This document shows, one piece after another, positions 11,643-22,300 of a stretch of DNA of 64,000 nt. The stretch comes from Urophycis tenuis (Eukaryota; Chordata; Actinopteri; Gadiformes; Phycidae): positions 3,779,810 through 3,843,809 of the forward strand of contig JAXIVH010000013.1 in NCBI GenBank assembly GCA_036785325.1. The letters run 5' to 3'. The notes beneath the pieces were generated by a model. That model was given only the letters and a program-made list of their open reading frames with translations, searched no databases and had not been told where the DNA came from. How positions within the stretch are numbered: the stretch's first letter is position 1; every line of letters starts with the position of its first letter. A program made the translations under genes and the position numbers.

Positions 11643-11961
11643 AAAAGTCTTTTGTTCCACAAATTTGATCAATCACAGTACTAACAACAACAGCAACAAC
11701 AACACTAATAATATTACTAATGAAACACGCCCATTCCTGTGGCCCGTCCAAACCACGCCCCTTTGAGGGGGGGCCGACGGAACGGGACCCGGGGGGCGGG
11801 GGGGAATGTCACTCTTGCCTGTCTTCAAAACTTGAGAGCCCTGTACTACTTTATGGATCTAGAGAATACTTCCAGTCTATGCTTATTTTTGTGCCACCTT
11901 GTGGGTAGCTAGTGTAGTTGTTGTGAATAATGACTTGGTAAATGTTGTAGCCAGACGGTGA

Positions 11962-12072
11962 GTGAGAGGGATAGCTTGGCCCACCTGTGGTCCCTGCTCA
12001 GTCAGGTCCAGCCTCAAGTGAGGGATAGCTTGGCCCACCTGTGGTCCCTGCTCGGTCAGGCCCAGCCTCAAG
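11962..12072. repeat. Two-copy tandem duplication of about 55 bp
   Basis: Two near-identical copies both contain AGCTTGGCCCACCTGTGGTC and end in CAGCCTCAAGTG. Both strands are open across it for about 100-120 codons, but I see no recognisable protein and no supporting exon structure. Confidence 0.75.
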
Positions 12073-12405
12073 TGCCTGGATGCCTGTTGTACATGGATCA
12101 GGTGTACATCCCGGGACTCGCCGTGTCGTCTCAACACTTCCTGGTGGTTCGCCAGCATGGAGGGGAGCTTGGACTGGAACATCTCATTGGATGGCTTCAC
12201 GTCACTGCTCCCAGTCTCCTTGGTGGGAACGACCATCTGTGGTGTTGGCACAGAACATAATGTTTTGACTGTTCAAAATGACATTCCTAATTCTGATATT
12301 GAATTGTCTGTTGTATATTGCATGCATTTTGTATTAAGGTTTTAAATATACATATGTGAGTGTTTCTTTTGTATTTTTTACACTACGTGCCCATGTAAAC
12401 CACGT

Positions 12406-12480
12406 GCTTCATTATGACGTCCGAGGAGTGACGCAGGTAAGCTCACTTCATGCCTCTAAGACTTGACGTCATAATGAAGC
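12406..12480. repeat. 16-bp inverted repeat containing TGACGTC
   Basis: GCTTCATTATGACGTC at 12406-12421 is the exact complement of 12465-12480, with 43 bp between. Each arm carries a CRE-like TGACGTC core. It could be a terminal pair of a tiny element or a regulatory palindrome; there is no gene close by. Confidence 0.6.
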
Positions 12481-13020
12481 CCAGTAGTAAATCCTAAAAA
12501 GTAGCGTTGCTAATAATATTATAAAAAAAAACAATAACACGACAGTAAAATACAATACTCACAGGATCCGGACAAATCTCATATTTGTTTTGCCACATTT
12601 TCGAAAAAGTAATGTTGTAACCCGTCATAAACAAAGTTCACTTCTCTCTCTTCACGTTGTCTTCAAGACTGGCGACAAAATGTCGCTCCCGGGTTTTATA
12701 CTGCCCTCTGGTGGCGTCCTTGGTTACATGCAACCAATCAGTGTTCAGTGTTTGGCGTCAATCTAATAATTGTTTACTGATTGGCTGAGCGGCTGCCGGT
12801 GAATGTTAATTAGAATATATTATAACTTTGGTATATGTTACTAGATATAGATATGAGTTTGTTTATATCTAAATATATTTATAATTATCTTACTTTATTT
12901 GTATTTCCTCATACCCGCGACACATTGAAAAGTTTGAAATATATTATCTCACACATCCGAACTAGACGACTCATTTCTGCTCATGGGCTGGTAGCACATG
13001 GGAGCAGCGCGTGATATGAG
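12481..13020. other. Intergenic, nothing recognised
   Basis: AT-rich sequence with no exon-like frame, no RNA gene and no repeat that I recognise. Confidence 0.5.
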
Positions 13021-13099
13021 ATACTTATATACACTGATATATACTAGTAACGGCCATGTGCAGTGGCCGTTACTAGTATATATCAGTGTATATAAGTAT
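13021..13099. repeat. Perfect 36-bp palindrome with 7-nt spacer
   Basis: The arm 13021-13056 (begins ATACTTATATACACTG) is the exact complement of 13064-13099. The spacer is TGTGCAG. The right arm lies inside the end of the hAT element that starts at 13061, and the left arm lies in flanking DNA that includes part of the TSD. Confidence 0.9.
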
Positions 13100-13533
13100 A
13101 CACTGATATACTTATGGCGGCACTTTGGGGGGGGCGGCACGAGATCGTCAACAACAAAAAAACATCTGCGCCGCAAAGCGCTTCTCTATAATCTATCTAT
13201 CATGTCACTATGTGGGGAATTGGCAAATTCTCGCCCCCTGCAGCTGCGAGGAGGGGGGGGGGGGGACACGGGACTGCGACGACAGTTCAACTCTGGTCGG
13301 GTCGGTCTCCCATCTCCCAAATCACACCCCTGCTTCAGAAAGCTGTGTCTGTGTGTGAGAAGGTGAAAGGGGAGGGGTGCGGGGGGGACAGTTCACCTCT
13401 GGGTCTCCAGAAATTGAACGGACAAGACAACAAGGGGGAGGGGGAACGATTTGTGCAATTGATAAATATTTCTCTTTTTCTGTCTGTTTGTGCCCCCCCC
13501 CCCCCCAAAAAAAATGTTTTGTTTTTTCCCCCC

Positions 13534-13565
<32 letters not shown>

Positions 13566-13623
13566 CGGCGGCGCTCGGAGGGAATCTCGCCCGGGGCAGA
13601 TTTTCAATGTAGAACCGCCACTG
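13061..13623. mobile_element. Short non-autonomous hAT element with perfect TSD
   Basis: The right end reads as the complement of CAGTGGCGGTTCTACATTG and the left end is CAGTGGCCGTTACTAG, matching in the hAT-type CAGTGGC...GTT terminus. The 8-bp sequence GCCATGTG directly precedes the left end (13053-13060) and directly follows the right end (13624-13631), a perfect TSD. The interior has poly-G and poly-C runs (about 13253-13264, 13493-13506, 13543-13565) and no coding capacity. Confidence 0.75.
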
Positions 13624-13659
13624 GCCATGTGTAACTAGAAAGTGCGAGTCCACGCGAGG

Positions 13660-13740
13660 AAAGACTTGTGCATAGGGGGTCGAACTGCCAACCCTCCGGT
13701 TAGTGGACAACCCGCTCTACCCACTAAGCTATGCTGCCCA
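13660..13740 (-). mobile_element. tRNA-derived SINE head fragment
   Basis: Read on the minus strand it has an A-box-like TAGCTTAGTGGGTAGAGC and a B-box-like GGTTGGCAGTTCGACCC at tRNA spacing. It begins GGGCAGCATAGC and does not fold into a standard tRNA with a recognisable anticodon arm, so it is a SINE head rather than a tRNA gene. Confidence 0.45.
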
Positions 13741-14195
13741 GGATACAGTCTTAAAGCAATTAGCGGACTCAAATGTAACAATTGGAAAGGTACACTCAAC
13801 GTTATCTGAGTGTTTTGCTTTTCTTTGCTTTTTTTACGGCAATTATCTCAAAAAGTAGATTTTTACATGAATGATTTTACAAAAATGAAAAAATACATAA
13901 CACAGCCATACGGAATAGACATTTTGTAATACAGTTTGAATTAAATCGTTTGGCTTCCATTAATTGCACATTTCGCCGTGAAGAAGAATAATATGACGAA
14001 AAGCGATATCTATTATCTATCGATTGTGCATTCCTATCCACAATAATAAGTGTTGGACTCTCCAATTCGGTTTGTTTTTCCAACAGAAGCTTTTTTTTGT
14101 GAAACCAACTCGGCTGGGCAAAGCATCAAATTAATATTGGAGCAGCTACAACAACCAAGTATGCCTCATACACAATCCATTTTCAAAAATAACCC
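13741..14195. other. Intergenic, nothing recognised
   Basis: AT-rich DNA without exon-like frames or recognised repeats. Confidence 0.5.
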
Positions 14196-14206
14196 ACATA
14201 CATTTT

Positions 14207-14577
14207 CGGCACGGTGGTGCAGTGGTTAGCACTGTCCCTCACAGCAAGAGGGTTCTGGGTTCGAATCCAACTGGGACCTTTCTGTGTGGAGTTTGCATGT
14301 TCTCCCCGTGCTTGCGTGGGTTCTCTCCGGGTACTCCGGCTTCCTCCCACAGACCAAAAACATGCAGGTTGGGGATTAGGTTAATTGGTGTCTCTAAATT
14401 GACCATAGGTGTGTATGTAAGTGTGAATGGTTGTTTGTCTCTATATGTTAGCCCTGTGATAGGCTGGCGACCTGTCCAGGGTGTACCCCGCCTCTCGCCC
14501 GTTGCAGCTGGGATTGGTTCCAGCCCCCCCGCGACCCTCTTGATAAGCGGTATAGAAAATGACTGACTGACTGACAT
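14207..14577 (+). mobile_element. Complete tRNA-derived teleost SINE with 11-bp TSD
   Basis: It starts CGGCACGGTGGTGCAGTGGT (A box) and has GGGTTCGAATCC (B box) about 50 bp on. It then has the SINE body familiar from many fish genomes (GTTCTCCCCGTGCTTGCGTG, CTCCGGCTTCCTCCCACAG) and ends in a short (GACT)n tail. ACATACATTTT occurs at 14196-14206 and again at 14578-14588, a perfect TSD, so this copy is full length and fairly young. Confidence 0.85.
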
Positions 14578-14588
14578 ACATACATTTT

Positions 14589-17500
14589 GAATACTGTAGT
14601 TTTTAATATTTTGACGAGCTACCCGAACTCGACGGTAGGCAGACTTTTCTGATGTATTATTCACCCTTGTGGTGTTCGGATTGTTGTGTGTAACAGCAGA
14701 GTTACTGCTTCAGATGAAGTATGGACTGCAAACAATTATTATTTGTATTATTACATCTTACAGCCGCCATGTATTGTGTTTTCAATCTTGTGATGCGGGG
14801 ACCAAGCCGAGAAGGACATAAACTCAAGTTTATGTCCTTTGCTAGCTACTTTGTTGAAATCAAATTATATTCCTCAAAAGAAAGGGAAGCTTTTAAGTAA
14901 TGTTTGTCCTTCATACGGATTGTTTAATGAGGAAGTCAATCAGTAAATGGTGGTGTGAATGATGCGTACTGACAAGCACAAGACGTGTGTCATCATTGAA
15001 TATTGATAAGCTGTTGCAATTGAAACATACGTAATGTGTAATTGAATGCAAGCAGTCATGCTTTAAAGGTAAGTGGGAGACATCTGAACACATGACCCAG
15101 ATTGTCCTGCTTTTTAGTTGGAGAAATGCAAAGAAATTGTAAAAATCCACCAGTTTCCCAGCTCCCAACTTCACAGTAGTTCATAGCAAGTTGACAGTTC
15201 AGCCTATACAAACATATGTTGCCCCTGTGGGATTCCCTTTGTGTTGTTGTTGAATATATATCAACATTGATTGATTTGATTGATGTCCAACAACGAGTAA
15301 AATAAGGATTACAATTCAGTATCTTATACAGACTGAGTTTGAGTTATAACGACTTGCATCGATAACCCTTAACTAGGGACAAACTATAAGGATGTTTTGA
15401 TACAATGTTGGTTTGGTCATATTCTCTCTTCCTTTCTGCTTGTCCAGGATGGTGGTCCAAAACCCAGGGTCACCGTGTCTCAGCAAAGATGTCCATTTGT
15501 CTCTTCATTTTGGTTTTGTCTTTCTCCGTTATTCCGCTTGTTATTTTGAGGGAAAGTGAAGTGACGGCGTGTTTGTACGCGTGTGTTCCTTTTTGTAGTG
15601 TTGGAGAACTGTGTGGAGAGAGGAGGGGCAGCAGCACGCAGGGTCTGGGGAGGGAACAGAGCACAGCTCAGTGGTGGACGTCAGGGTTTCTGTGTGTTAT
15701 GTTTGTTGTTTCCACCAGGGGGCCTCAGACGGAGCAGGCCGACCCCCTGAGCCGGTGAGGGCCCTAGGGGGCTGGGGTCCCGCGAGGCCACACCCACAGA
15801 CACGCCCCCCCCGCACCGCGATCGGGTCGATCTTAAAACGCACATCTAATGAAAATACAATATTAATGGTCTATACAAATAAATTAGAATAAGTTAAGGT
15901 ATGTGCATAAAAAGCAGTGCATAAAAGAGGGCTGCACTCCATCACAGTCTCAGGCACTCCCACATGCATCCACACATTCCCTCCCAAATTCACATTATAT
16001 ATATTATATAGTATATTAATATAAATATTACATAATTTAGGTAAGAAAACGGACTAAAGGGAACACATTGCAGGTGGTGGGATTTCCTTGATCATACACA
16101 TAGTGGAAGTCCAGATAGACACATGGTAAAAAGCAAGATGGTTCAAAACACACACGAGGGGTAAATGCAGTGGTGGGTATAAGTGCTTGTAAAAGTGTGG
16201 GGGTGGTGAGAATAAATAGATAGATAAATGAAGATCAATACAAATATAAATGACTAAATAAATGCATAATAAAACCAAATGCGCATATAGGCGTCCTAAC
16301 TCCCATGAGACTATCTATATAAGGTAAAAGATGTTGGAATCCTCAGGGAGGAAAGCTGTTCTGAATCAGATCCTGTCTTGTTCATAAATACCTGAGGTTA
16401 AATGCTGAGAACAATCCTAAGAAGCAATCAAATGCATCACAGTGCAATCGGAACATGTGATTGGCGTTGGTGATTTTGTCGCGTGTGGTGGGGGTCTGCA
16501 GGAGGGGCCTGGAGGTGGCGGAGGCGTGCCGGCTGCAGATGCCCGGCAGCTGCTTTAAGAGGCTCTGGTGTGACCCGCTCCAGGATGTCCTGCAGGCCTG
16601 CAGGCCGGCAGGTCATGTAGAGGTTGTGGAGCAGTGGGTTGTTGTGTTGTGCGCGCGTGTTTCAGTTTGGAGCGTGTGTGCCCGGCATGCTTCGTGGGAA
16701 TGTGCTGATGAGCGGTACGATGAGGGTGGAAGCCCCGCCTCCTCCGGCCCACTGTGGGGGGGGGGGGGGGGCTGTGTCCGCCCCTCTGGTGTCGGGGGGT
16801 GGCTGGTTAAGGTTAGGCGCAGAGGAGGGAGGCTGGTCAGGGGGGATCATGGGGGTCCACAGTGGGGCTACCAGGGCGGCGAGGGAGTGATGCAGCGGGT
16901 GCTGGACGGTTAGGGTGAGACACAGTGGGTTATGGGTGATGGGGGGGGGTCTCCTGTGGGGGCTCTGGGCCCCAGCTTGGCCAGTGTGCTAGACTCGACA
17001 TGCAGAGGATCCCGATCGCCCTCCGCATGTCCGTCTCCTCTGTCTGTGAAACCAGATGATTTCTTATGTTATCATTTGTTATGATTTGTTACACGGCTTA
17101 GACCATTTCAGGCTGGGTAATGAGAGAGGAAAGTGACCATAGGATAACTAACCTTAACCCAGTCCTGGTCCCAACGTCTTTCAGCCTGCTCTTAGCCAGC
17201 GAGCAACGGCGGCTCCTGCCACAGTTACAGTTACCCAGCATGCACTGCTGTTGGCAGACCCCTTGTCGCAGGTTGGTCAGGCTCTGAGGAATCATTGAGT
17301 CAAAGTGTTTCAAGTTGGCAAGAAGTAAATCAATGTAAAATCACAAGTGATCAACCAAACATAAACGTTGATGACGGGTTGATTTGATCCCAGCCAGAAG
17401 TGGTTGGTAAAGAGTCAAACTGTCACGCGAGGCTGTGAAGGAAGAGGGCCGCTCACCTCTTTGACTTCAGCTTTTCCATCAAGTCATTGTAATATACTAG

Positions 17501-17639
17501 AATAAAGATGACAAATAGGGCACATCTACTCAGGGAGATATACGTTTTGACATTGAAATGAAGTGAACAGTACGACAACAGTACAGAAGTAAAATAGAAA
17601 TACAGAGAGAAACAAGGTGACAATTAGTGTGTGAGAAGA
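14589..17639. other. Intergenic, no gene recognised
   Basis: I find no protein I can name. Exon-like fragments exist but are weak. On the plus strand, 15450-15510 follows a TTGTCCAG acceptor-like site, and 15719-15752 lies between CCACCAG and GTGAGG. On the minus strand, 17020-17057 and about 17150-17290 include a Cys-containing frame with CQQQCMLGNCNCG. The 16470-16980 stretch is GC-rich with poly-G runs. Any of these could be exons of a diverged gene, but the frames do not chain convincingly. Confidence 0.4.
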
Positions 17640-17712
17640 TGACAATAGACACAGACAGACATACTTTAATGATCCCTGAGGGAAATTACATTTGTTAACT
17701 CCAGGGAAAAAA
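17640..17712 (-). mobile_element. 3' tail of an L2/Rex1-type LINE
   Basis: On the minus strand it ends CCCTCAGGGATCATTAAAGT followed by a TATGTCTGTCT-like tail. This is the common 3' end of fish L2/Rex1-type LINEs and similar in kind to the tail of the larger LINE that ends at 53567. Confidence 0.55.
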
Positions 17713-17949
17713 GAAAGAACAGACACTCTACGTATAGTAGAGTGTTAGAATATATAAACCTATGTAAAATATAAACCTATGTAATACAATATACAAAAAA
17801 ATATACATAAAGAAATATAAAAATATACAATATATACAACACTAAGGATCATTCCTCACAAACAATGTGAGGAATGGAGAAGAGAGATTTATGTTTAGGG
17901 GAAGGCTAAATGGACTGCATTCATAAATTATAAATATTCTAAATATGTT

Positions 17950-18150
17950 ATTATATTTATTGCCTGACATTCACCCATTCATACAATGGCAGTGTTAGCC
18001 ATGCAAGGCAACAGCCACCTGGTTTGGAGTGGTTGTGTGTGTTGCTCAGGGACACCTCGTCAATCTGCTATGAGGAGCCCGCGATTGAACTAGCAAGCTT
18101 CTAGTTGCCAGTGAACTCACCGTACCACCATAGCTACTGACACCCCAGAG
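17950..18150 (-). mobile_element. Diverged tRNA-related interspersed repeat
   Basis: It contains the fish repeat elements CATTCACCCATTCATACAAT, GCCATGCAAGGC and TGCTCAGGGACACCTCGTCA, and a degraded B-box complement (GCGATTGAACTAGCAAG). The family assignment is from memory of similar fish repeats and is tentative. Confidence 0.4.
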
Positions 18151-18653
18151 GGGAGGAGGGGAGGGGAGTTGTAGGAGGGCATAACAAGTCTTTAATCAGG
18201 GCATTCAACCACTAACTGTTGTTTAGTTCTGAACCTCTCTCTCCTCTCCACACCCTTCCCAGACTTTCTTCCTCCCCCCGTCTCTCCCGTTTCTTATCTA
18301 TATTTAAACATGTCCTGATAACGTTAAGTTGTACAGTTTCTACCTTGCCCTTTCCAGTTCATAATTGGTGACTTCTCTTCTGGCCCCGGTGTCGGCCCAT
18401 CAGACCACCCTCCTCCTTATAATTTGGTTGTGTTGGACATGCGGCGTATGATGTCACGAGGATTGATGATGAAAATACAATTAGAATGATTGGTGCGTAA
18501 TTTGCGCCTATGTGCCATTCTTTCACCAACATGGGAGTCATTCACAGATATGTTTGTTACCAAATGGAGCTCCTTTGTTCCTCTGAGGAAGATTACAGGT
18601 TGTCCCTTCACTTTTCCCTTTTAATTTCACGCGGGGTATTTCGGGGGGGAAGC

Positions 18654-18804
18654 TCATGTTTTGTTTTTTTTTAAAGAAAGAAAAAAAAGTTCCAAAGCCT
18701 TGATGTCCAGATGTACGACTGGGGTCTCCTCCGGCTGGTAAACCACCACTGTCTCCTCCTCCCAGGGCTTCAGAACATCCCACGGGTGGTTGGAGATATG
18801 TGGC
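18654..18804 (-). other. Candidate coding fragment (possible exon or pseudogene piece)
   Basis: The minus-strand frame reads SNHPWDVLKPWEEETVVV and then QPEETPVVHLDIKALELF before running into a poly-A/T slippage zone and a stop at 18654. The residue mix looks like real protein and not repeat. I cannot name it, no clear acceptor precedes it, and no further exons chain to it. Confidence 0.25.
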
Positions 18805-18835
18805 AAGTGGTCTCGAAAAGGAGAAGGTGGAGTTA

Positions 18836-19311
18836 GACTCGTAGGATTCTGAAGTGTTAGGGTTACTCTGAAGGACTAATAGGACTCTGAAGCGTTAGGG
18901 TTACTCTGAAGGACTAGTAGGACTCTGAAGCGTTAGGGTTACTCTGAAGGATTTGTAGGACTCTGAAGCGTTAGGGTTACTCTGAAGGATTTGTAGGACT
19001 CTGAAGCGTTAGGGTTACTCTGAAGGATTTGTAGGACTCTGAAGTGTTAGGGTTACTCTGAAGGACTAGTAGGACTCTGAAGCGTTAGGGTTACTCTGAA
19101 GGACTCGTAGGACTCTGAAGTGTTAGGGTTACTCTGAAGGATTTGTAGGACTCCGAAGTGTTAGGGTTACTCTGAAGGATTTGTAGGACTCTGAAGTGTT
19201 AGGGTTACTCTGAAGGACTAGTAGGACTCTGAAGCGTTAGGGTTACTTTGAAGGACTAGTAGGGCTCTGAAGGGTTAGGGTTACTCTGAATGACTTGTAG
19301 GGCTCTGGAGG
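18836..19311. repeat. 38-bp minisatellite in the fbln7 5' flank
   Basis: About 13 units of 38 bp built around GTTAGGGTTACTCTGAAGGA and TAGGACTCTGAAG. Each unit has one telomere-like TTAGGGTTA. The array ends about 85 bp upstream of the fbln7 start codon, so it lies in its promoter or 5' UTR. Confidence 0.9.
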
Positions 19312-19397
19312 CTGACCAGAACCTTTGGACCCAGCACTGTTCAGTGGCATACTGAAGAATCTGTTGAAGACCTTGAGGGGTAATAAAGAGGAGGAGG

Positions 19398-22300
19398 ATG
19401 ATGAAGATGGTGATTGTTCTGATGGTGATTTGCGTGCATCGACTCCACGGCGCAAGTGGACAGGTAAGGGTTCCCCTCAACTGGAGAATGATGTTTAGAT
19501 GGTTTACATAACCATACTCACTTTAAATGCTCTGCTAAACTTTAAACTCTCGCATTAACCCACATCGTCAGCAAAAGAAAGCATTTCTATATTAGCCAAA
19601 ACAAATTGTATTATTTGTTATCTTTTGCAATTTTAACATTAAAAATTTAATCAGTGTTAATTAACGACCCTGATACATAAAGTATCCATACAGAAGGTTT
19701 TGTTCAGGAGTTCATGTTCAGGAGTCCAGAGAAGATGAAAGTAGAGCTAATAATACCTACAGTCTTCTACTAGATAGACAGTGATAGATAGAAGGGAAGT
19801 TACTCCATCGCCCATCATGCTGGCTTCTCGTTTTCAAACACAATGCTCATTGTAGTATCTTGCTGCTGTTGACTAGCTGCTAGCTGTCTGTATGTTGTTT
19901 TACAGCAAGGCGTTAGCTATAGAACCTGCTGTGTTTCGTAGGGACAAGCTAGAAGCTTCTCTCAAATCATTGGTTGCTGTAGAGCCGAGCAGCTTTGCAT
20001 GTTTTCAGAGCCCAGAAGCCGGTTCAAACCTTTTACTGTGCCCCGCCCACTCAGGACTGTCCATCCAATCAGGAGCTGCAGACCTCTCTGCGTCAGGTGG
20101 AGAAGATGCTGGCGTCCCACGAGGTGTCATACCAGAATAGCCTGCTCTCGCTGAGGAAGAAGCTCAGTGCCTTGCACAACAGCACCAAAGCACTGGCCAC
20201 AAAAACCTCCAAGAGCGGTAAGGAGCAAGGGTTCGAAACAATCCAGACATCATTCCAATGCTGGAACAGTCCTGCATCCTGGAGCCACAGATTCAGACCT
20301 TCTGAGTTTCCTAGAGCCACAAGGCCTTGGAGCTCAAAGAGCCACGTAAGGCTCCAGGAGCCAGTCAGAGCTGAGCAGACAAACAGAAGAGCACATAGAG
20401 CTCAAGGCATTGAGGTCTAGGTGCTCCTCTTCAAGGCCTTGATACCCCCCCAGCTCTTTTCCCTGTAGCTTCCTGCCCCAGACCAGAGCTTCCTGCCCAC
20501 AGCAAGAGGCTGGGGAGGGTATTCAGCATCGGACATGAGGTCCACTTCCTGTGCAAACCTGGCTATGAGCTGATTGGCCCACGGACCCGCGTCTGTCTGG
20601 AGTCACAGAAATGGAGTGGACAGAAGCCCATGTGCCGGCGTGAGTTTTCCCCTGTGATGATCCTCAAGACCCAGTAGGTCTAGTACAGTAGTAATACTAT
20701 AACCTAGACCCTGTAGATCTAGTACAGTATTAACACTGTAACCCAGACCCTGTAGATCTAGTACAGTATTAACACTGTAACCCAGACCCTGTAGGTCTAG
20801 TACAGTAGTAATACTGTAACCTAGACCCTGTAGGTCTAGTACAGTATTAACACTGTAACCCAGACCCAGTAGGTCTAGTACAGTAGTAATACTGTAACCT
20901 AGACCCTGTAGGTCTAGTACAGTATTAACACTGTAACCCAGACCCTGTAGGTCTAGTACAGTATTAACACTGTAACATAGACCCTGTAGGTCTAGTACAG
21001 TAGTAATACTGTAACCTAGACCCTGTAGATCTAGTACAGTATTAACACTGTAACCCAGACCCTGTAGGTCTAGTACAGTAGTAATACTGTAACCTAGACC
21101 CTGTAGATCTAGTACAGTATTAACACTGTAACATAGACCCTGTAGGTCTAGTACAGTATTAACACTGTAACCCAGACCCTGTAGGTCTAGTACAGTAGTA
21201 ATACTGTAACCTAGACACTGTAGGTCTATAGTAATACTGTAACCTAGACCCTGTAAGTCTAGTACAGTATTAACACTGTAACCCAGACCCTGTAGGTCTA
21301 GTACAGTAGTAATACTGTAACCTAGACCCTGTAGGTCTAGTACATTAGTAATACTGTAACCTAGACCTAGTACAGTATTAACACTGTAACATAGACCCTG
21401 TAGGTCTAGTACAGTAGTAATACTGTAACCTAGACCCTGTAGGTCTAGTACAGTACTGTTAATACCCTAGTACCTACTTGGTCTAGGGTACAGTGTCAGT
21501 GCTGTACCCTGGACCCAGAAGGGCTACTATTGATACTGTACCTCTCGCTTTAACTCTTCTTCCGTCCAGCCCTCGACAGCTCTTCATCGTCCTCCCCGCC
21601 CTCCTTCTCTCCTCTCTCCCCCCCGGCTCCTCCTCCTCCCTCCTCCTCCCTTCCGCTGGCTGCCACCCGCCCGTCCAGCTGCATTCATTTCCAGGGGTCC
21701 ACTCGATGCAGCTGTGAGGGGGGCTTCACCATCTCTGGCCGTGACAACAGCATATGTACAGGTGGGCTGCAAGGGTTCAGGACATGTGTTGAGATGAGTT
21801 ATAATGTGAGTCAGTTACAGACGTGTTGGGATGAGTTATAATGTGAGTCAGTTACAGATGTGTTGGGATGAGTTATAATGTGAGTCAGTTACAGACGTGT
21901 TGGGATGAGTTATAATGTGAGTCAGTTACAGATGTGTTGAGATGAGTTATAATGTGAGTCAGTTACAGATGTGTTGAGATGAGTTACAATGTGAGACAGT
22001 TACAGATGTGTTGGGATGAGTTATAATGTGAGTCAGTTACAGATGTGTTGAGATGAATTACTATGAGTCAATTTCAGATGTGTTGAGATGAGTTATAATG
22101 TGAGTCAGTTACAGATGTGTTGAGATGAGTTACAATGTGAGACAGTTACAGATGTGTTGGGATGAGTTATAATGTGAGTCAGTTACAGATGTGTTGAGAT
22201 GAATTACTATGAGTCAGTTACAGATGTGTTGAGATGAGTTAGGTCTTTCAGATCTGGACGAGTGTCAGCTGTTCCCGATGGGCCCGCCCGGGCGCCTATG

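Larger units (their letters stand above)
9636..11843. mobile_element. hAT-type DNA transposon (2.2 kb) carrying a minisatellite
   Basis: The ends are perfect 14-bp inverted repeats: CAGGGCTCTCAAGT at 9636-9649 and its complement at 11830-11843. The CAGGG start and length are typical of hAT elements. The flanks are TACTACTA(C) on the left and TACTACTT on the right, an imperfect 8-bp direct repeat that slippage in the TAC run could explain. Inside are two strong hairpins (10169-10231 and 10394-10475), a short transposase-like frame at 10512, and a 1-kb minisatellite where the rest of a transposase would be. It is non-autonomous as it stands. Confidence 0.65.

Noticed and set aside
14207..14275. 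tRNA gene suggested by A and B boxes
   Set aside because: The boxes belong to the head of a SINE with TSD and tail; no proper acceptor stem.
16461..16913. 150-codon frame in GC-rich DNA
   Set aside because: Low-complexity Gly/Arg/Val sequence with a poly-G run; no homology recognised and competing frames on both strands.
18836..19311. Regular direct repeats that might suggest a CRISPR array
   Set aside because: Units are contiguous without unique spacers and the genome is a vertebrate; it is a minisatellite. The same applies to 20664-21470, 37757-38300 and 43058-43650.
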